From: Stenotrophomonas maltophilia | GTDB taxonomy: Bacteria; Pseudomonadota; Gammaproteobacteria; Xanthomonadales; Xanthomonadaceae | Direction of reading: 5' to 3' | DNA length: 64,000 nucleotides | NCBI GenBank assembly: GCA_900113425.1 | Contig: FOZF01000001.1 | Coordinates: 846,358-910,357, forward strand | Part shown: in pieces, positions 17,948-26,355 of the stretch | Position numbering within the stretch: position 1 is the first letter of the stretch | Layout of the letters: each line of letters begins with the position of its first letter | Position numbers and translations under genes: made by a program | Notes under the pieces: model-generated | What the model was told of the DNA's origin: nothing | What the model saw: only the letters and a program-made list of their open reading frames with translations | Databases searched by the model: none

Positions 17948-17976
17948 TTGCCGAAGACAGCCGACCTCCGTAATAT
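17948..17976 (+). promoter_or_regulatory. Promoter of the tRNA-Phe pair
   Basis: TTGCCG (17948-17953), a 17-bp spacer and TAATAT (17971-17976), followed by a GCGCG discriminator typical of stringently controlled stable-RNA promoters. The first tRNA starts about 40 nt downstream. Confidence 0.65.
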
Positions 17977-18015
17977 GCGCGTCCTTGGCAGCGACGTCGC
18001 TGCAACGAAACACGT

Positions 18016-18091
18016 GGCCGAGTAGCTCAGTTGGTAGAGCAGGGGATTGAAAATCCCCGTGTCGGCGGTTCGATTCCGTCCTCGGCCACCA
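18016..18091 (+). tRNA. tRNA-Phe (GAA), copy 1
   Basis: A 76-nt gene with encoded CCA. Acceptor GGCCGAG pairs with CTCGGCC. The anticodon stem GGGGA/TCCCC holds loop TTGAAAA, giving anticodon GAA. It is identical to copy 2, which begins 75 bp downstream. Confidence 0.97.
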
Positions 18092-18101
18092 CGTTCGAAG
18101 G

Positions 18102-18127
18102 CCTGCAGAAATGCAGGTCTTTTTTTT
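18102..18127 (+). terminator. Terminator after tRNA-Phe copy 1
   Basis: Hairpin CCTGCA-GAAA-TGCAGG followed by TCTTTTTTTT. The same structure with small changes follows copy 2, so the duplicated unit is tRNA plus terminator. Confidence 0.8.
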
Positions 18128-18165
18128 CCGGCCACCGCTGTCGATCGCGGTCTGCCGCACAATCT

Positions 18166-18241
18166 GGCCGAGTAGCTCAGTTGGTAGAGCAGGGGATTGA
18201 AAATCCCCGTGTCGGCGGTTCGATTCCGTCCTCGGCCACCA
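18166..18241 (+). tRNA. tRNA-Phe (GAA), copy 2
   Basis: Identical 76-nt sequence to copy 1. No separate promoter with good spacing is visible in the 74-bp spacer. Expression may rely on read-through of the first terminator or on a weak promoter. Confidence 0.97.
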
Positions 18242-18249
18242 TGCTTGAA

Positions 18250-18277
18250 GACCTGCAGAAATGCGGGTCTTTTTTTT
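18250..18277 (+). terminator. Terminator after tRNA-Phe copy 2
   Basis: Arms GACCTGCA and TGCGGGTC around GAAA, followed by eight T. It diverges slightly from the copy-1 terminator but keeps the pairing. Confidence 0.8.
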
Positions 18278-18369
18278 GTTTCCGGCGCGCCATGCAGGCG
18301 GTTGACGAAACATTCACACCGGCACGCAGCACGCCCCCTACGCTCCAGTGTCCTGCCCGGAGTCTGCCG

Positions 18370-18921
18370 ATGCATCTGCGCCCTGCCCTGTTCGCCTGCC
18401 TCCTGCTGGCTTCGCTGTCCGCGACCGCCAGCGAACCCGTGCGTGCCGTCGATGCCCTGGACATCGACCGCTATGCCGGTCAATGGCACGAGATCGCCCA
18501 CCTGCCCGTGTCGTTCCAGAAGCGCTGCGTCGGCGACATCACCGCACACTATGCACTGCGCCGCGATGGCCGCATCAGCGTCACCAATGCCTGCCGCAAC
18601 GGCGACGGCGAACGCGTGGTGGCTGAAGGCGTGGCCCGGCCGGTGGCCGGACATCCCGGCCAGTTGCAGGTGCGCTTCGTCCCCGACTGGCTGAGCTGGG
18701 TGCCGCTGGTCTGGGCCGACTACTGGGTGCTGGCGCTGGATCCGGAGTACCAGTGGGCAATGGTCGGCGGCCCTGACCGCAAGTACCTGTGGATCCTGTC
18801 GCGCCTGCCGGAGATGGACCGCGCACGGTTTGAACAGCTGAAGGCCAGGGCCGAGGCGATGGGCTACGACCTGGCACCGCTGCGCCTGATGGCGCCGATA
18901 CGCGACGCACCGGCCGACTGA
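18370..18921 (+). CDS. Lipocalin-family protein (Blc-like), exported
   Basis: A 183-residue lipocalin with an N-terminal signal peptide (about 1-20, ending ATAS) and no lipobox. It is therefore probably soluble in the periplasm, unlike E. coli Blc. The GxW signature is in RYAGQWHEIAHLP, and DYWVLALDPEYQWAMVGGPDRKYLWILSR matches the conserved second and third lipocalin regions in bits of that stretch. Bacterial lipocalins bind lysophospholipids or similar small hydrophobic ligands. Alone in its region; no ligand is implied by its neighbours. Confidence 0.9.
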   Translation: MHLRPALFACLLLASLSATASEPVRAVDALDIDRYAGQWHEIAHLPVSFQKRCVGDITAHYALRRDGRISVTNACRNGDGERVVAEGVARPVAGHPGQLQVRFVPDWLSWVPLVWADYWVLALDPEYQWAMVGGPDRKYLWILSRLPEMDRARFEQLKARAEAMGYDLAPLRLMAPIRDAPAD

Positions 18922-19084
18922 GCCGCTCCGCGCGGCTGCGCGCAACGCGCCCACTCCGGCGCTGCGCGTGCCCGGCCGCCATCTTCACGCGCTACCCTCT
19001 GCGGCGGATCGCCACAGGCGATCCACTGAACCATACGCCGTAGTATGCTTACGCCAACGCACCCCCTTCAGAGGATTTGCGCCC

Positions 19085-19561
19085 ATGTTGCACCGCTTCC
19101 GTACCGTCTTGATCGTCCTGTGCACCCTCGCCCTCGCCGCCTGCAGCGACGGCATCGTCAAGCGCGTCTCGGAACCGGCCGCCAGCCTGCAGCAGCTGAC
19201 CGTCCGCGCCGACGGCAACTGGACCGTGGCGCTGCGCCTGCAGAACTACAGCTCGATGCCGATGACGTTCGACGATGTGTCCTTGGCGCTGAGCGTCGGC
19301 GACAGCGAAGCCGGCACCCTGCAGGCCCGTCCCGGCATCTCCATCGGCGGCACCTCCGCCGACGTCATCACGGTCGACCTGGTGCCCAGCTCGGCCGCAC
19401 GCTTGGTGGTGGCCGATGCGCTGGCCGGCAACCGCACCCTGGCCTATGGCCTGAAAGGCTCGGTGACAGCCACGCCGCAGGAAAAGAAGCAGCGCAGCTT
19501 CGACGTCAGCAGCCGCAGCACGTTGAACCAGGCGCCGGGCCTGCCGGGCGTGCTGCGCTGA
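19085..19561 (+). CDS. LEA14-like (LEA type 2) lipoprotein
   Basis: A 158-residue predicted lipoprotein with signal peptide and lipobox LAAC (Cys near 20), and an AGAGG ribosome binding site. The body (LTVRADGNWTVALRLQNYS and following) has the alternating pattern of the LEA14/WHy beta-sandwich domain, known from desiccation-related plant proteins and bacterial lipoproteins. Function in bacteria is unclear. It ends 61 bp before the acyl-CoA dehydrogenase gene on the same strand. Confidence 0.7.
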   Translation: MLHRFRTVLIVLCTLALAACSDGIVKRVSEPAASLQQLTVRADGNWTVALRLQNYSSMPMTFDDVSLALSVGDSEAGTLQARPGISIGGTSADVITVDLVPSSAARLVVADALAGNRTLAYGLKGSVTATPQEKKQRSFDVSSRSTLNQAPGLPGVLR

Positions 19562-19622
19562 ACACCGCTTTCCATCGCGGCGCACCGCGCCGTTCTCCCT
19601 GTCCCTGATCGAGACGTATCCG

Positions 19623-21413
19623 ATGAGCAGCTACACCGCCCCGCTTTCCGACCTCCGTTTCGCCCTGCACGACGTGCTCAAGGTCGAACCGCTGTTCGCC
19701 CGCCTGGGCTTCACCGACGCCACCGCCGACGTGGTCGATGCCGTGCTGGAAGAAGCCGGCCGTTTCAGCGCGAGCGTGCTGGCTCCGCTCAACAGCGTGG
19801 GCGATGAAATCGGCTGCGTGCTCGACCAGGCCACCGGCGAGGTCACCACCCCGCCCGGCTTCAAGCAGGCCTATGACCAGTTCGTCGATGGCGGCTGGAC
19901 CGGCCTGACCGCCGCGCCGGAGCTGGGCGGCCAGGGCCTGCCGCACACCCTGGGCGTGCCGCTGAACGAAATGATCAACGCTGCCAATCTGGCGTGGGGC
20001 AATTTCCCGCTGCTCTCGCACGGCGCCATTGAAGCGCTCAAGCAGCACGGCGAAGCGTGGCAGCACGACGCCTTCCTGAAGCCCCTGATCGAAGGCCGCT
20101 GGACCGGCACCATGTGCCTGACCGAACCGCACTGCGGTACCGACCTGGGCCTGCTCAAGACCAAGGCCGAGCCGAACGACGATGGCAGCTACGCGATCAC
20201 CGGCACCAAGATCTTCATCACTGCCGGCGAGCACGACCTGACCAGCAACATCGTGCACCTGGTGCTGGCCAAGCTGCCCGACGCGCCTCCGGGCGCAAAG
20301 GGAATCTCGCTGTTCGTCACCCCGAAGTTCAAGGTCGACCGCGAGGGCAACGTCGGCGAGCGCAACGCGCTGCGCTGCGGCTCCATCGAACACAAGATGG
20401 GCATCAAGGGCTCGGTCACCTGCGTGATGAACTTCGACGGCGCGCAGGGCTATCTGGTCGGCCAGCCACACAAGGGCCTGCAGGCAATGTTCACCATGAT
20501 GAACACTGCGCGTCTGGGTGTCGGCCTGCAGGGCATCGGCCTGTCCGAACGCGCCTATCAGAACGCGCTCAAGTACAGCCGTGAGCGCCTGCAGTCACGC
20601 GCCCTGAGCGGCGCGAAGTTCCCGGACAGGCCCGCCGACCCGATCCTGGTCCACCCGGACGTGCGCCGCATGCTGCTGACGGTGAAGTCACTGGTCGAAG
20701 GCAGCCGCCTGCTGGCCCTGCACGCGGCCACCCTGATCGACATCGCCCACCGCGCCGACGACGCTGCCGAGCGTGAGCGCGCCGACACCCTGGTGAGCTT
20801 CCTGACCCCGATCTCCAAGGCCTGCCAGACCGAATGGGGCATCGAGAACACCTACAACGCCCTGCAGTGCTTCGGTGGCCACGGCTACATCCGCGAACAC
20901 GGGATGGAGCAGCTGGCGCGCGATGCACGCATCACCACGCTGTATGAAGGCACCACCGGCATCCAGGCGCTGGACCTGATCGGCCGCAAGACCGCCTCCA
21001 GCCAGGGGGCCGGCCTCAAGCTGATGCTGGCCGAGATCGAGGCCTTCGCCAGGGAACACGAGGGCAACGAAGCGCTGGCCGAGTTCATCGGCCCGCTGCG
21101 CGCCAAGGCCGCCGAATGGGGCAAGCTGACCATGGACGTGCTGCAGCGCGCGGCCGGCAACTCGGACGAGCTGGGTGCGGCCAGCTACGACTACCTGTTC
21201 TATTCCGGGTACGTGGTGCTGGCGTACTGGTGGGCACGCAGTGTCGCCGCCGCCGACGCCAGTGCGCACGGCGAGGCATTCGCGCAGGGCAAGCGCGAGA
21301 CTGCGCGCTTCTACTTCGCCCGGGTGCTGCCGCGTACGCTCAGCCATGCTGCCGCGATCCAGGCCGGTGCCGCGCCGCTGATGGCGATGGACGACGAGCG
21401 CTTCGGCGCCTGA
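19623..21413 (+). CDS. Acyl-CoA dehydrogenase
   Basis: FAD enzyme of 596 residues that introduces the trans-2 double bond in acyl-CoA. It has the N-terminal helical domain, middle domain (MCLTEPHCGTDLG near 161-173; YAITGTKIFITAGEHD near 190-205) and C-terminal helical domain (QCFGGHGYIREHGMEQL; TTLYEGTTGIQALDLIGRK), plus an extra C-terminal extension of about 130 residues, as in the 600-residue subgroup used in beta-oxidation. Possible isoforms of chain-length preference cannot be told from sequence. Confidence 0.93.
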   Translation: MSSYTAPLSDLRFALHDVLKVEPLFARLGFTDATADVVDAVLEEAGRFSASVLAPLNSVGDEIGCVLDQATGEVTTPPGFKQAYDQFVDGGWTGLTAAPELGGQGLPHTLGVPLNEMINAANLAWGNFPLLSHGAIEALKQHGEAWQHDAFLKPLIEGRWTGTMCLTEPHCGTDLGLLKTKAEPNDDGSYAITGTKIFITAGEHDLTSNIVHLVLAKLPDAPPGAKGISLFVTPKFKVDREGNVGERNALRCGSIEHKMGIKGSVTCVMNFDGAQGYLVGQPHKGLQAMFTMMNTARLGVGLQGIGLSERAYQNALKYSRERLQSRALSGAKFPDRPADPILVHPDVRRMLLTVKSLVEGSRLLALHAATLIDIAHRADDAAERERADTLVSFLTPISKACQTEWGIENTYNALQCFGGHGYIREHGMEQLARDARITTLYEGTTGIQALDLIGRKTASSQGAGLKLMLAEIEAFAREHEGNEALAEFIGPLRAKAAEWGKLTMDVLQRAAGNSDELGAASYDYLFYSGYVVLAYWWARSVAAADASAHGEAFAQGKRETARFYFARVLPRTLSHAAAIQAGAAPLMAMDDERFGA

Positions 21414-21453
21414 GCCCATCCCGCCGGTAGATCCACGCTAGGCGCGGATGAGA

Positions 21454-21488
21454 GGTCAGAGCCCTTTCCTTCGGAAAGGGATCCGACC
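21454..21488. repeat. Palindromic intergenic repeat (GGTCAGA type), copy 1
   Basis: GGTCAGAGCCCTTTCC, a TTC-type loop, then GGAAAGGGATCCGACC: an imperfect 16-bp inverted repeat. The same outer sequence (GGTCAGAnCCCT with its complement) recurs at 57446-57485. The element is preceded by GTAGATCCACGC-type sequence (21427 onward), common in Stenotrophomonas REP arrays. Confidence 0.7.
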
Positions 21489-21525
21489 CCGGCCTGACCG
21501 CCCTCGATCATCTCTCTGGAGAAAA

Positions 21526-21547
21526 GCCCCCTTTTGTTAAAGGGGGC
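21526..21547 (-). terminator. Hairpin resembling a minus-strand terminator
   Basis: Arms GCCCCCTTT and AAAGGGGGC around TGTT, with an AAAA tract on its left side, so a minus-strand transcript would see a U run. No minus-strand gene lies upstream, so its role is unclear. It may be part of a repeat. Confidence 0.4.
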
Positions 21548-21583
21548 GCGCCGAAGGCGCAGGGATTAGGAGGAATGCGCGGA

Positions 21584-21642
21584 CCTGAATCTTGCGATTT
21601 GCGTATCGCCGACGGGCGATACACAAATCGTCAACATTCAGG
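21584..21642. promoter_or_regulatory. 59-bp composite palindrome in the HNH gene promoter
   Basis: Outer arms CCTGAAT (21584-21590) and ATTCAGG (21636-21642) enclose inner arms CGATTTGCGTATCGCC (21595-21610) and GGCGATACACAAATCG (21615-21630), which differ at one position, around a 4-bp centre. It overlaps the -35 region of the downstream gene and abuts its -10, as an operator would. Confidence 0.6.
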
Positions 21643-21648
21643 TATAAG
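21620..21648 (+). promoter_or_regulatory. Predicted promoter of the HNH endonuclease gene
   Basis: TACACA (21620-21625), 17-bp spacer, TATAAG (21643-21648). The predicted start would be only a few bases before ATG 21660. The -35 hexamer lies inside the right inner arm of the composite palindrome. Confidence 0.5.
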
Positions 21649-21659
21649 CTGTTCTCCCG

Positions 21660-22325
21660 ATGGAGACAGACACTACACGCTTGGGTCTGATCGAAGCCGG
21701 AGCCCCGTTTTCTGCTCCGGGCGTCGAAGCATCGCCCAATGTCACGACGTTGCACCGCCCCGGTTCGGTCCGGCTGCTCTCGCTCGACGCCCACGGACGC
21801 GTACTGGACTGGATCACCTGGCAGGATGCCGCCTGCCTCTACGCCCGCGAGGCCGTCGCCTGGACCCTTGGCGACCCCTGCCTGCACATCCACGGCGGAA
21901 CCAACCGGTTCAGCGGCCTGCAGAGTGGCCTGGACCTGCATCCGATCATCGCCGCGCGCGGCCACGCACGATCCCGTGCCATCGACCCTACCCCGAACCT
22001 GACCAACCCGGCCCTGTTCGCCCGCGATTCGCACCTGTGCCTGTACTGCGGCCAGCAGTTCAACCGCCCCTCGCTGACCCGCGACCACGTCATGCCGCTG
22101 TCCAAGGGCGGGCTGGACTGCTGGGAAAACGTGGTCACCGCCTGCTTCCACTGCAACTCGCGCAAGAGTGACCGCACCCCGCAGCAGGCCGGCATGCCAC
22201 TGCTGGCGGTGCCCTACCGGCCCAGCTGGATCGAGCACCTGATCCTGTCCAACCGCAACATCCTGGCCGACCAGATGGCGTTCCTGAAAGCGCAGCTGCC
22301 CAAGCGTTCCAAGCTCAGCACCTGA
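21660..22325 (+). CDS. HNH endonuclease domain protein
   Basis: A 221-residue protein. The C-terminal third carries an HNH module: CLYC (near 126-129), RDHVMPLSKGG (near 140-150), then ENVVTACFHCNSRKSD with the second Cys pair, which gives a Cys4 zinc site and a His metal site. The N-terminal 100 residues (SVRLLSLDAHGRVLDWITW) have no motif I recognise. Standalone HNH proteins of this type are common in proteobacterial chromosomes; the role is unknown. It stands alone, with the palindromic promoter region upstream and dxs 102 bp downstream. Confidence 0.85.
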   Translation: METDTTRLGLIEAGAPFSAPGVEASPNVTTLHRPGSVRLLSLDAHGRVLDWITWQDAACLYAREAVAWTLGDPCLHIHGGTNRFSGLQSGLDLHPIIAARGHARSRAIDPTPNLTNPALFARDSHLCLYCGQQFNRPSLTRDHVMPLSKGGLDCWENVVTACFHCNSRKSDRTPQQAGMPLLAVPYRPSWIEHLILSNRNILADQMAFLKAQLPKRSKLST

Positions 22326-22427
22326 ACCTGCCGGCCGGCAACCCTCACCGTCCTGTCACGGACGGCGGCGTTTGCTTGCCCCACCCCCGTTTGAGGGCGA
22401 AAATGGTCGTTCAGAACACGTGCGAAC

Positions 22428-24338
22428 ATGATGATCGACTCTGCCCGCTATCCCCGCCTCGCGCACATCCAGACGCCGGATGACCTGCGCACGTTCGACG
22501 AATCCGAGCTGAGGGCGGTCGCCGACGAACTGCGCGCCTACCTCATCGAATCGGTGGGCAAGAGCGGCGGACATTTCGCCGCCGGCCTGGGCGTGATCGA
22601 ACTCACCGTCGCCCTGCATTACCTGTACCAGACCCCGCATGATCAGCTGGTCTGGGATGTGGGCCATCAGACCTACCCGCACAAGATCCTCACCGGCCGC
22701 CGTGACGAGATCCACACCGTCAAGCAGAAGGACGGTGTGGCGCCGTTCCCCAAGCGCGAGGAGAGCGAGTTCGACACCTTCGGCGTCGGTCATTCCTCGA
22801 CCTCGATCTCCGCCGCGCTGGGCATGGCCATTGCCCGCCAGTCACAGGGCGACGACCGCAAGATCGTGGCAGTGATCGGTGACGGCGCGATGACCGCCGG
22901 CATGGCCTTCGAGGCACTGATGCACGCGGGCGGGATGGAGCCGGAGCCGAATCTGCTGGTGATCCTCAACGACAACAACATGTCGATCTCCGAGGCCGTC
23001 GGCGGGCTGACCAAGATGCTCGGCCGCGCCACCGGCAGCCGCACGCTCAATGCACTGCGCGAAGGCGGCAAGAAGATCCTGGGCGACAAGAAGAACAATC
23101 CGGCGCGCTTCGTGAAGCGCTGGGAAGAGCACTGGAAAGGCATGTTCGTGCCCTCCACGATGTTCGAGGAGATGGGCTTCCACTACACCGGCCCGATCGA
23201 CGGCCACGACCTGCCCGCCCTGCTGTCCACGCTGAAGACGCTGCGCGCCTCCAAAGGCCCCAAGCTGCTGCACGTGATGACCACCAAGGGCAAGGGCTAC
23301 GAGCCTGCCGAAGGCGACCAGATCGGTTATCACGCAGTGGGCCCGTTCGATCCCGACAAGGGCCTGGTGGCCAAGACCGGCACCAAGAAGCCGACCTACA
23401 CCGACGTGTTCGGCGACTGGCTGTGCGACGCTGCCGCCGCGGAGCCACGCCTGTACGGCATCACCCCGGCGATGCGCGAAGGCTCCGGCCTGGTGCGCTT
23501 CAGCAAGGAATACCCGCAGCGCTACTTCGACGTGGCGATCGCCGAGCAGCACGCGGTCACCCTGGCCGCCGGCATGGCGACCCAGGGCGGCAAGCCGGTG
23601 GTGGCGATCTATTCCACCTTCCTGCAGCGCGCGTACGACCAACTGGTGCATGACGTGGCGATCCAGGACCTCGACGTGCTGTTCGCGATTGATCGCGCCG
23701 GCGTAGTCGGACCGGATGGAGCGACCCATGCCGGCAACCTCGACCTGAGCTTCCTGCGCTGCGTGCCGAACATGGTGGTGATGGCCCCGTCGAACGAGGC
23801 AGAGTGCAGGCAGATGCTCAGCACCGGCCTGCAGTACGCCGGTCCGGCTGCGGTGCGTTATCCGCGTGGCAGCGGTACTGGCGTCGCCGCCGGCAGCGAC
23901 CTGTCCACGCTGCCGATCGGCAAGGGCGAGCTGCGCGTGCAGGGCAGCCACATCGCCCTGCTGGCGTTCGGCAGCACCGTTGCCGCCGCCGAGCAGGTGG
24001 GCCGCGAGTTGGGCCTGAGCGTGGTCAACATGCGCTTCATCAAGCCGCTGGACCGCGATCTGGTGCTGGCAATGGCCGCCCAGCACGAAGGCCTGGTGAC
24101 CATCGAAGACAACGTGGTGGCCGGTGGCGCCGGTTCCGGCGTGGCCGAACTGCTCAATGCCGAAGCGGTGCTGCGACCGATCCTGCATCTCGGCCTGCCC
24201 GACGCCTACCAGCATCATGCCAGCCGCGAGGACCTGCTGGCTGAAGCCGGTATCGATGCCGCCGGGATCCGCACGGCCGTGCTCAAGCGCTGGCCGCAGT
24301 TGGCTGCCACCACTCCGCCGCTGAGCGCGGCGGGCTGA
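22428..24338 (+). CDS. dxs: 1-deoxy-D-xylulose-5-phosphate synthase
   Basis: First enzyme of the non-mevalonate isoprenoid pathway; condenses pyruvate and glyceraldehyde 3-phosphate using thiamine diphosphate. The 636-residue length is standard. The ThDP motif begins at [14 protein letters not shown] near residue 151. The transketolase pyrimidine-binding part has [16 protein letters not shown] and [15 protein letters not shown], and the C-terminal domain ends normally. ATG 22428 is followed directly by a second ATG. It is monocistronic here. Confidence 0.97.
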   Translation: MMIDSARYPRLAHIQTPDDLRTFDESELRAVADELRAYLIESVGKSGGHFAAGLGVIELTVALHYLYQTPHDQLVWDVGHQTYPHKILTGRRDEIHTVKQKDGVAPFPKREESEFDTFGVGHSSTSISAALGMAIARQSQGDDRKIVAVIGDGAMTAGMAFEALMHAGGMEPEPNLLVILNDNNMSISEAVGGLTKMLGRATGSRTLNALREGGKKILGDKKNNPARFVKRWEEHWKGMFVPSTMFEEMGFHYTGPIDGHDLPALLSTLKTLRASKGPKLLHVMTTKGKGYEPAEGDQIGYHAVGPFDPDKGLVAKTGTKKPTYTDVFGDWLCDAAAAEPRLYGITPAMREGSGLVRFSKEYPQRYFDVAIAEQHAVTLAAGMATQGGKPVVAIYSTFLQRAYDQLVHDVAIQDLDVLFAIDRAGVVGPDGATHAGNLDLSFLRCVPNMVVMAPSNEAECRQMLSTGLQYAGPAAVRYPRGSGTGVAAGSDLSTLPIGKGELRVQGSHIALLAFGSTVAAAEQVGRELGLSVVNMRFIKPLDRDLVLAMAAQHEGLVTIEDNVVAGGAGSGVAELLNAEAVLRPILHLGLPDAYQHHASREDLLAEAGIDAAGIRTAVLKRWPQLAATTPPLSAAG

Positions 24339-24409
24339 CCGCTCTGGGGGGAACCGGGCAGGCGCCCGGTTTCCTCCACGCCCGCTGCGGAACTACGCAC
24401 GGCCCCTGT

Positions 24410-24613
24410 TCAACCGTAGCTGATCGCTTCCACGAACGCGCCGCTGGCTTCCACGCGCACGGCGGCGCGCTGCCCGGTATCCACGAAGTGCAGCCGGGCC
24501 AGGGCCTGGGCGAAATCAAAGGCGCGGGCGCCGTCGCGGAACTCGATCGGCTCCGGTCTATCCGGGTGTAGAACGCGCCACTGGCGCTGTTCGCACTGAA
24601 GGCGGATCAACAT
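24410..24613 (-). CDS. Small protein, paralog of the gene at 25468-25674 (unknown)
   Basis: 67 residues from ATG 24613, with AGGAG 8 nt upstream. The C-terminal half (DGARAFDFAQALARLHFVDT, then GQRAAVRVEASGAF) aligns with the product at 25468-25674 (RGADAFDVATELAQEHHRRT, then GQHCTVRVEALGG). The two are thus paralogs flanking a DUF3011 gene. The fold looks alpha/beta and DUF2188-like, but I am not certain of the family. Upstream at 24743-24752 is TATCAGATTT (AAATCTGATA on the coding strand), also found upstream of the paralog. Confidence 0.7.
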   Translation of the reverse strand: MLIRLQCEQRQWRVLHPDRPEPIEFRDGARAFDFAQALARLHFVDTGQRAAVRVEASGAFVEAISYG

Positions 24614-24783
24614 GCAGCTCACTCCTTGAGGCAGCGTATCGATGATGGCGGAAGGCGTGCACCGGTGCCGGCACGGGCTGCCGATGCAATCAGGGCACCC
24701 GCGCCCTGATCGCAGACGATACGGCGTTCAAACTGTGAGCAATATCAGATTTTTCTGATTTTGACGCAGATGGCCAGAAGGAC

Positions 24784-25335
24784 TCAGTTCACCTGGAACT
24801 GGGCGCGGCACCCATCGCTGACCCAGATGCCACGGCGGTCCCAGCCCCAGGTCCGGCCCTCGATACAGGCACTGCGGGAGTCCTGACGGATCAGGCGTAC
24901 GCTGCGGCGGACGCGGGTGTCACAGTACTCCTGCCGATGGCCGTTGGAATGACAGGCGATCACTTCGCCACCGCGGCCATTCCCGTTGCCCCATCCATCA
25001 CCCCATCCATCACCCCATCCGCCGCCACGACGCGACTCGCCGACGAACTCGGCCCGGCAGCCCCGGGTGACCCACACGCCGTAGCGCGACTGGCCCCAGG
25101 TCTCGCCCTCCACGCACGGCGAGCCGGACAACTGGCGGATCAGCCGGGGCCGTCCTTCCAGGCGGCACTCATTGCTGCGGTTCTTGACCGATTCGCATCG
25201 CACGATGCCGTTGCCGTCGCGGCCGCCATGGCGATCATCGTCGTAACCATAGTACTGCGCCTGCGCGCCCCCGGCAGCAGCCAGCATCGGCAGCAGTGTG
25301 CAGGCCAGGGTGCGCCAGGTGAGTGCGTTGCCCAT
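24784..25335 (-). CDS. Secreted DUF3011 two-repeat protein with Gly/Trp linker
   Basis: 183 residues from ATG 25335 with a GGAG site 7 nt upstream. A signal peptide (ending AQAQ near 27) is followed by two DUF3011-like repeats, each with CESVKNR/CHSNGHR, a C-R-L core, LIRQ and a WGxxxxGxWVxxGCRAxF ending. They are separated by a Gly-Trp-Asp linker encoded by a tandem 12-bp DNA repeat (24990-25020). Four or more conserved cysteines suggest disulfides in the periplasm. Function unknown. Confidence 0.75.
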   Translation of the reverse strand: MGNALTWRTLACTLLPMLAAAGGAQAQYYGYDDDRHGGRDGNGIVRCESVKNRSNECRLEGRPRLIRQLSGSPCVEGETWGQSRYGVWVTRGCRAEFVGESRRGGGWGDGWGDGWGNGNGRGGEVIACHSNGHRQEYCDTRVRRSVRLIRQDSRSACIEGRTWGWDRRGIWVSDGCRAQFQVN

Positions 25336-25467
25336 CGAGATCTCCAGATGAATGCGTGGCGGCAAGCATCCAGGATTCGCAGCGCGGCGCACAGAGGGCA
25401 CCGCACCGTCGGTTCTTTCCCCATTCAAACAGCTCAACCGCGGCTGACTGCGCCGCGTGGCCGGCCG

Positions 25468-25674
25468 CTAGGCACCGATCCGCAGTACATCCACGGAACC
25501 CCCCAGCGCCTCCACACGCACGGTGCAGTGCTGGCCCGTGCGGCGGTGATGCTCCTGGGCCAGTTCGGTGGCGACATCGAACGCGTCGGCGCCGCGGGCG
25601 AACGAGGCGGTGGTGCGCGCCTCGGGGTCCAGCACGAACCAGTGCTGGGCATTGCAGTGGACGGTAAACACCAT
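25468..25674 (-). CDS. Small protein, paralog of the gene at 24410-24613 (unknown)
   Basis: 68 residues from ATG 25674 with GGAG 6 nt upstream. It aligns over its C-terminal two thirds with the protein at 24410-24613. The motif AAATCTGATA (25775-25766 on the coding strand) lies about 90 bp upstream of its start, as it does upstream of the paralog. Co-regulation is an inference from that motif only. Confidence 0.7.
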   Translation of the reverse strand: MVFTVHCNAQHWFVLDPEARTTASFARGADAFDVATELAQEHHRRTGQHCTVRVEALGGSVDVLRIGA

Positions 25675-25914
25675 GATCGACTCCAACGGAGGGAATGGAC
25701 GGGGCGCCGGGACGAAGTGAGAGCGCCGATACCTGTTTAGGCTAGCGAGCCCTTCAGGCACGGCCTATCAGATTTGTCCGAAAAATCCCCACCGGCGGAT
25801 CGGAATTCGCGCTTCGTCACATCCCTGAGCCCGTTCACCCCATGACTTTCGTGATTCTTGTCACGAAGTCAGCTTGGCTTCACACTATCGTCATCAACAG
25901 GGGGCCCCTTCCAC

Positions 25915-26019
25915 ATGCGCACCTTCCAACCGCCGCAGCGCTCGACGCTGCTGAAGTTCTACTTCGCGGCCTGCTATCTGGTCCTGATCGAGGAACTGAT
26001 CCGCGCGTCGATGAGTTGA
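25915..26019 (+). CDS. Possible 34-residue membrane microprotein
   Basis: Short frame MRTFQPPQR... with a hydrophobic stretch (FYFAACYLVLIEELI) and a basic N-terminus, the layout of a small single-pass inner-membrane protein. An AGGGGG run lies about 10 nt upstream. The 240 bp before it hold no other gene. Evidence is limited to composition and position. Confidence 0.35.
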   Translation: MRTFQPPQRSTLLKFYFAACYLVLIEELIRASMS

Positions 26020-26079
26020 GCGCTTGCCGCTGCTGCAGGTCCGCCGCACACTGATGGTTTAGGCCACGGAGTGTCCTCG

Positions 26080-26355
26080 ATGAAAGCCCTCATGCTGGCG
26101 CCGCTGCTGCTGGCCTTGGCCGCCTGCGCGGCACCGCAACAGACGCCCGTGCGCGAAGCGGCAGCCACTGCCGCACCCATGGTCGGCGGTGATCGCGATG
26201 CCCATGGCTGCATCGGCTCGGCGGGCTACCAGTGGTGCGAGCGCAGCCAGCGCTGCGAGCGTCCCTGGGAACTGGCCCAGGCGCAGGGCCTGGCCAACAC
26301 TGCGGAGGCGATCAACGCCTACTGCGCGACGCCGGCACAGCCGGCGCGCAGATGA
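26080..26355 (+). CDS. Small cysteine-containing lipoprotein (unknown)
   Basis: 91 residues from ATG 26080 with GGAG 8 nt upstream. The lipobox LAAC (Cys near 16) predicts a lipoprotein. The mature part holds HGCIGSAGYQWCERSQRCERPWE, a compact Cys-rich motif seen in other small envelope proteins, and ends shortly after. Its stop overlaps the start of the DUF1653 gene (ATGA), so the two are translationally coupled. Confidence 0.75.
   Translation: MKALMLAPLLLALAACAAPQQTPVREAAATAAPMVGGDRDAHGCIGSAGYQWCERSQRCERPWELAQAQGLANTAEAINAYCATPAQPARR

Noticed and set aside
24990..25020. CRISPR-like or satellite repeat
   Set aside because: The 12-bp repeat is only about 2.5 units and encodes the Gly-Trp-Asp linker of the DUF3011 protein.
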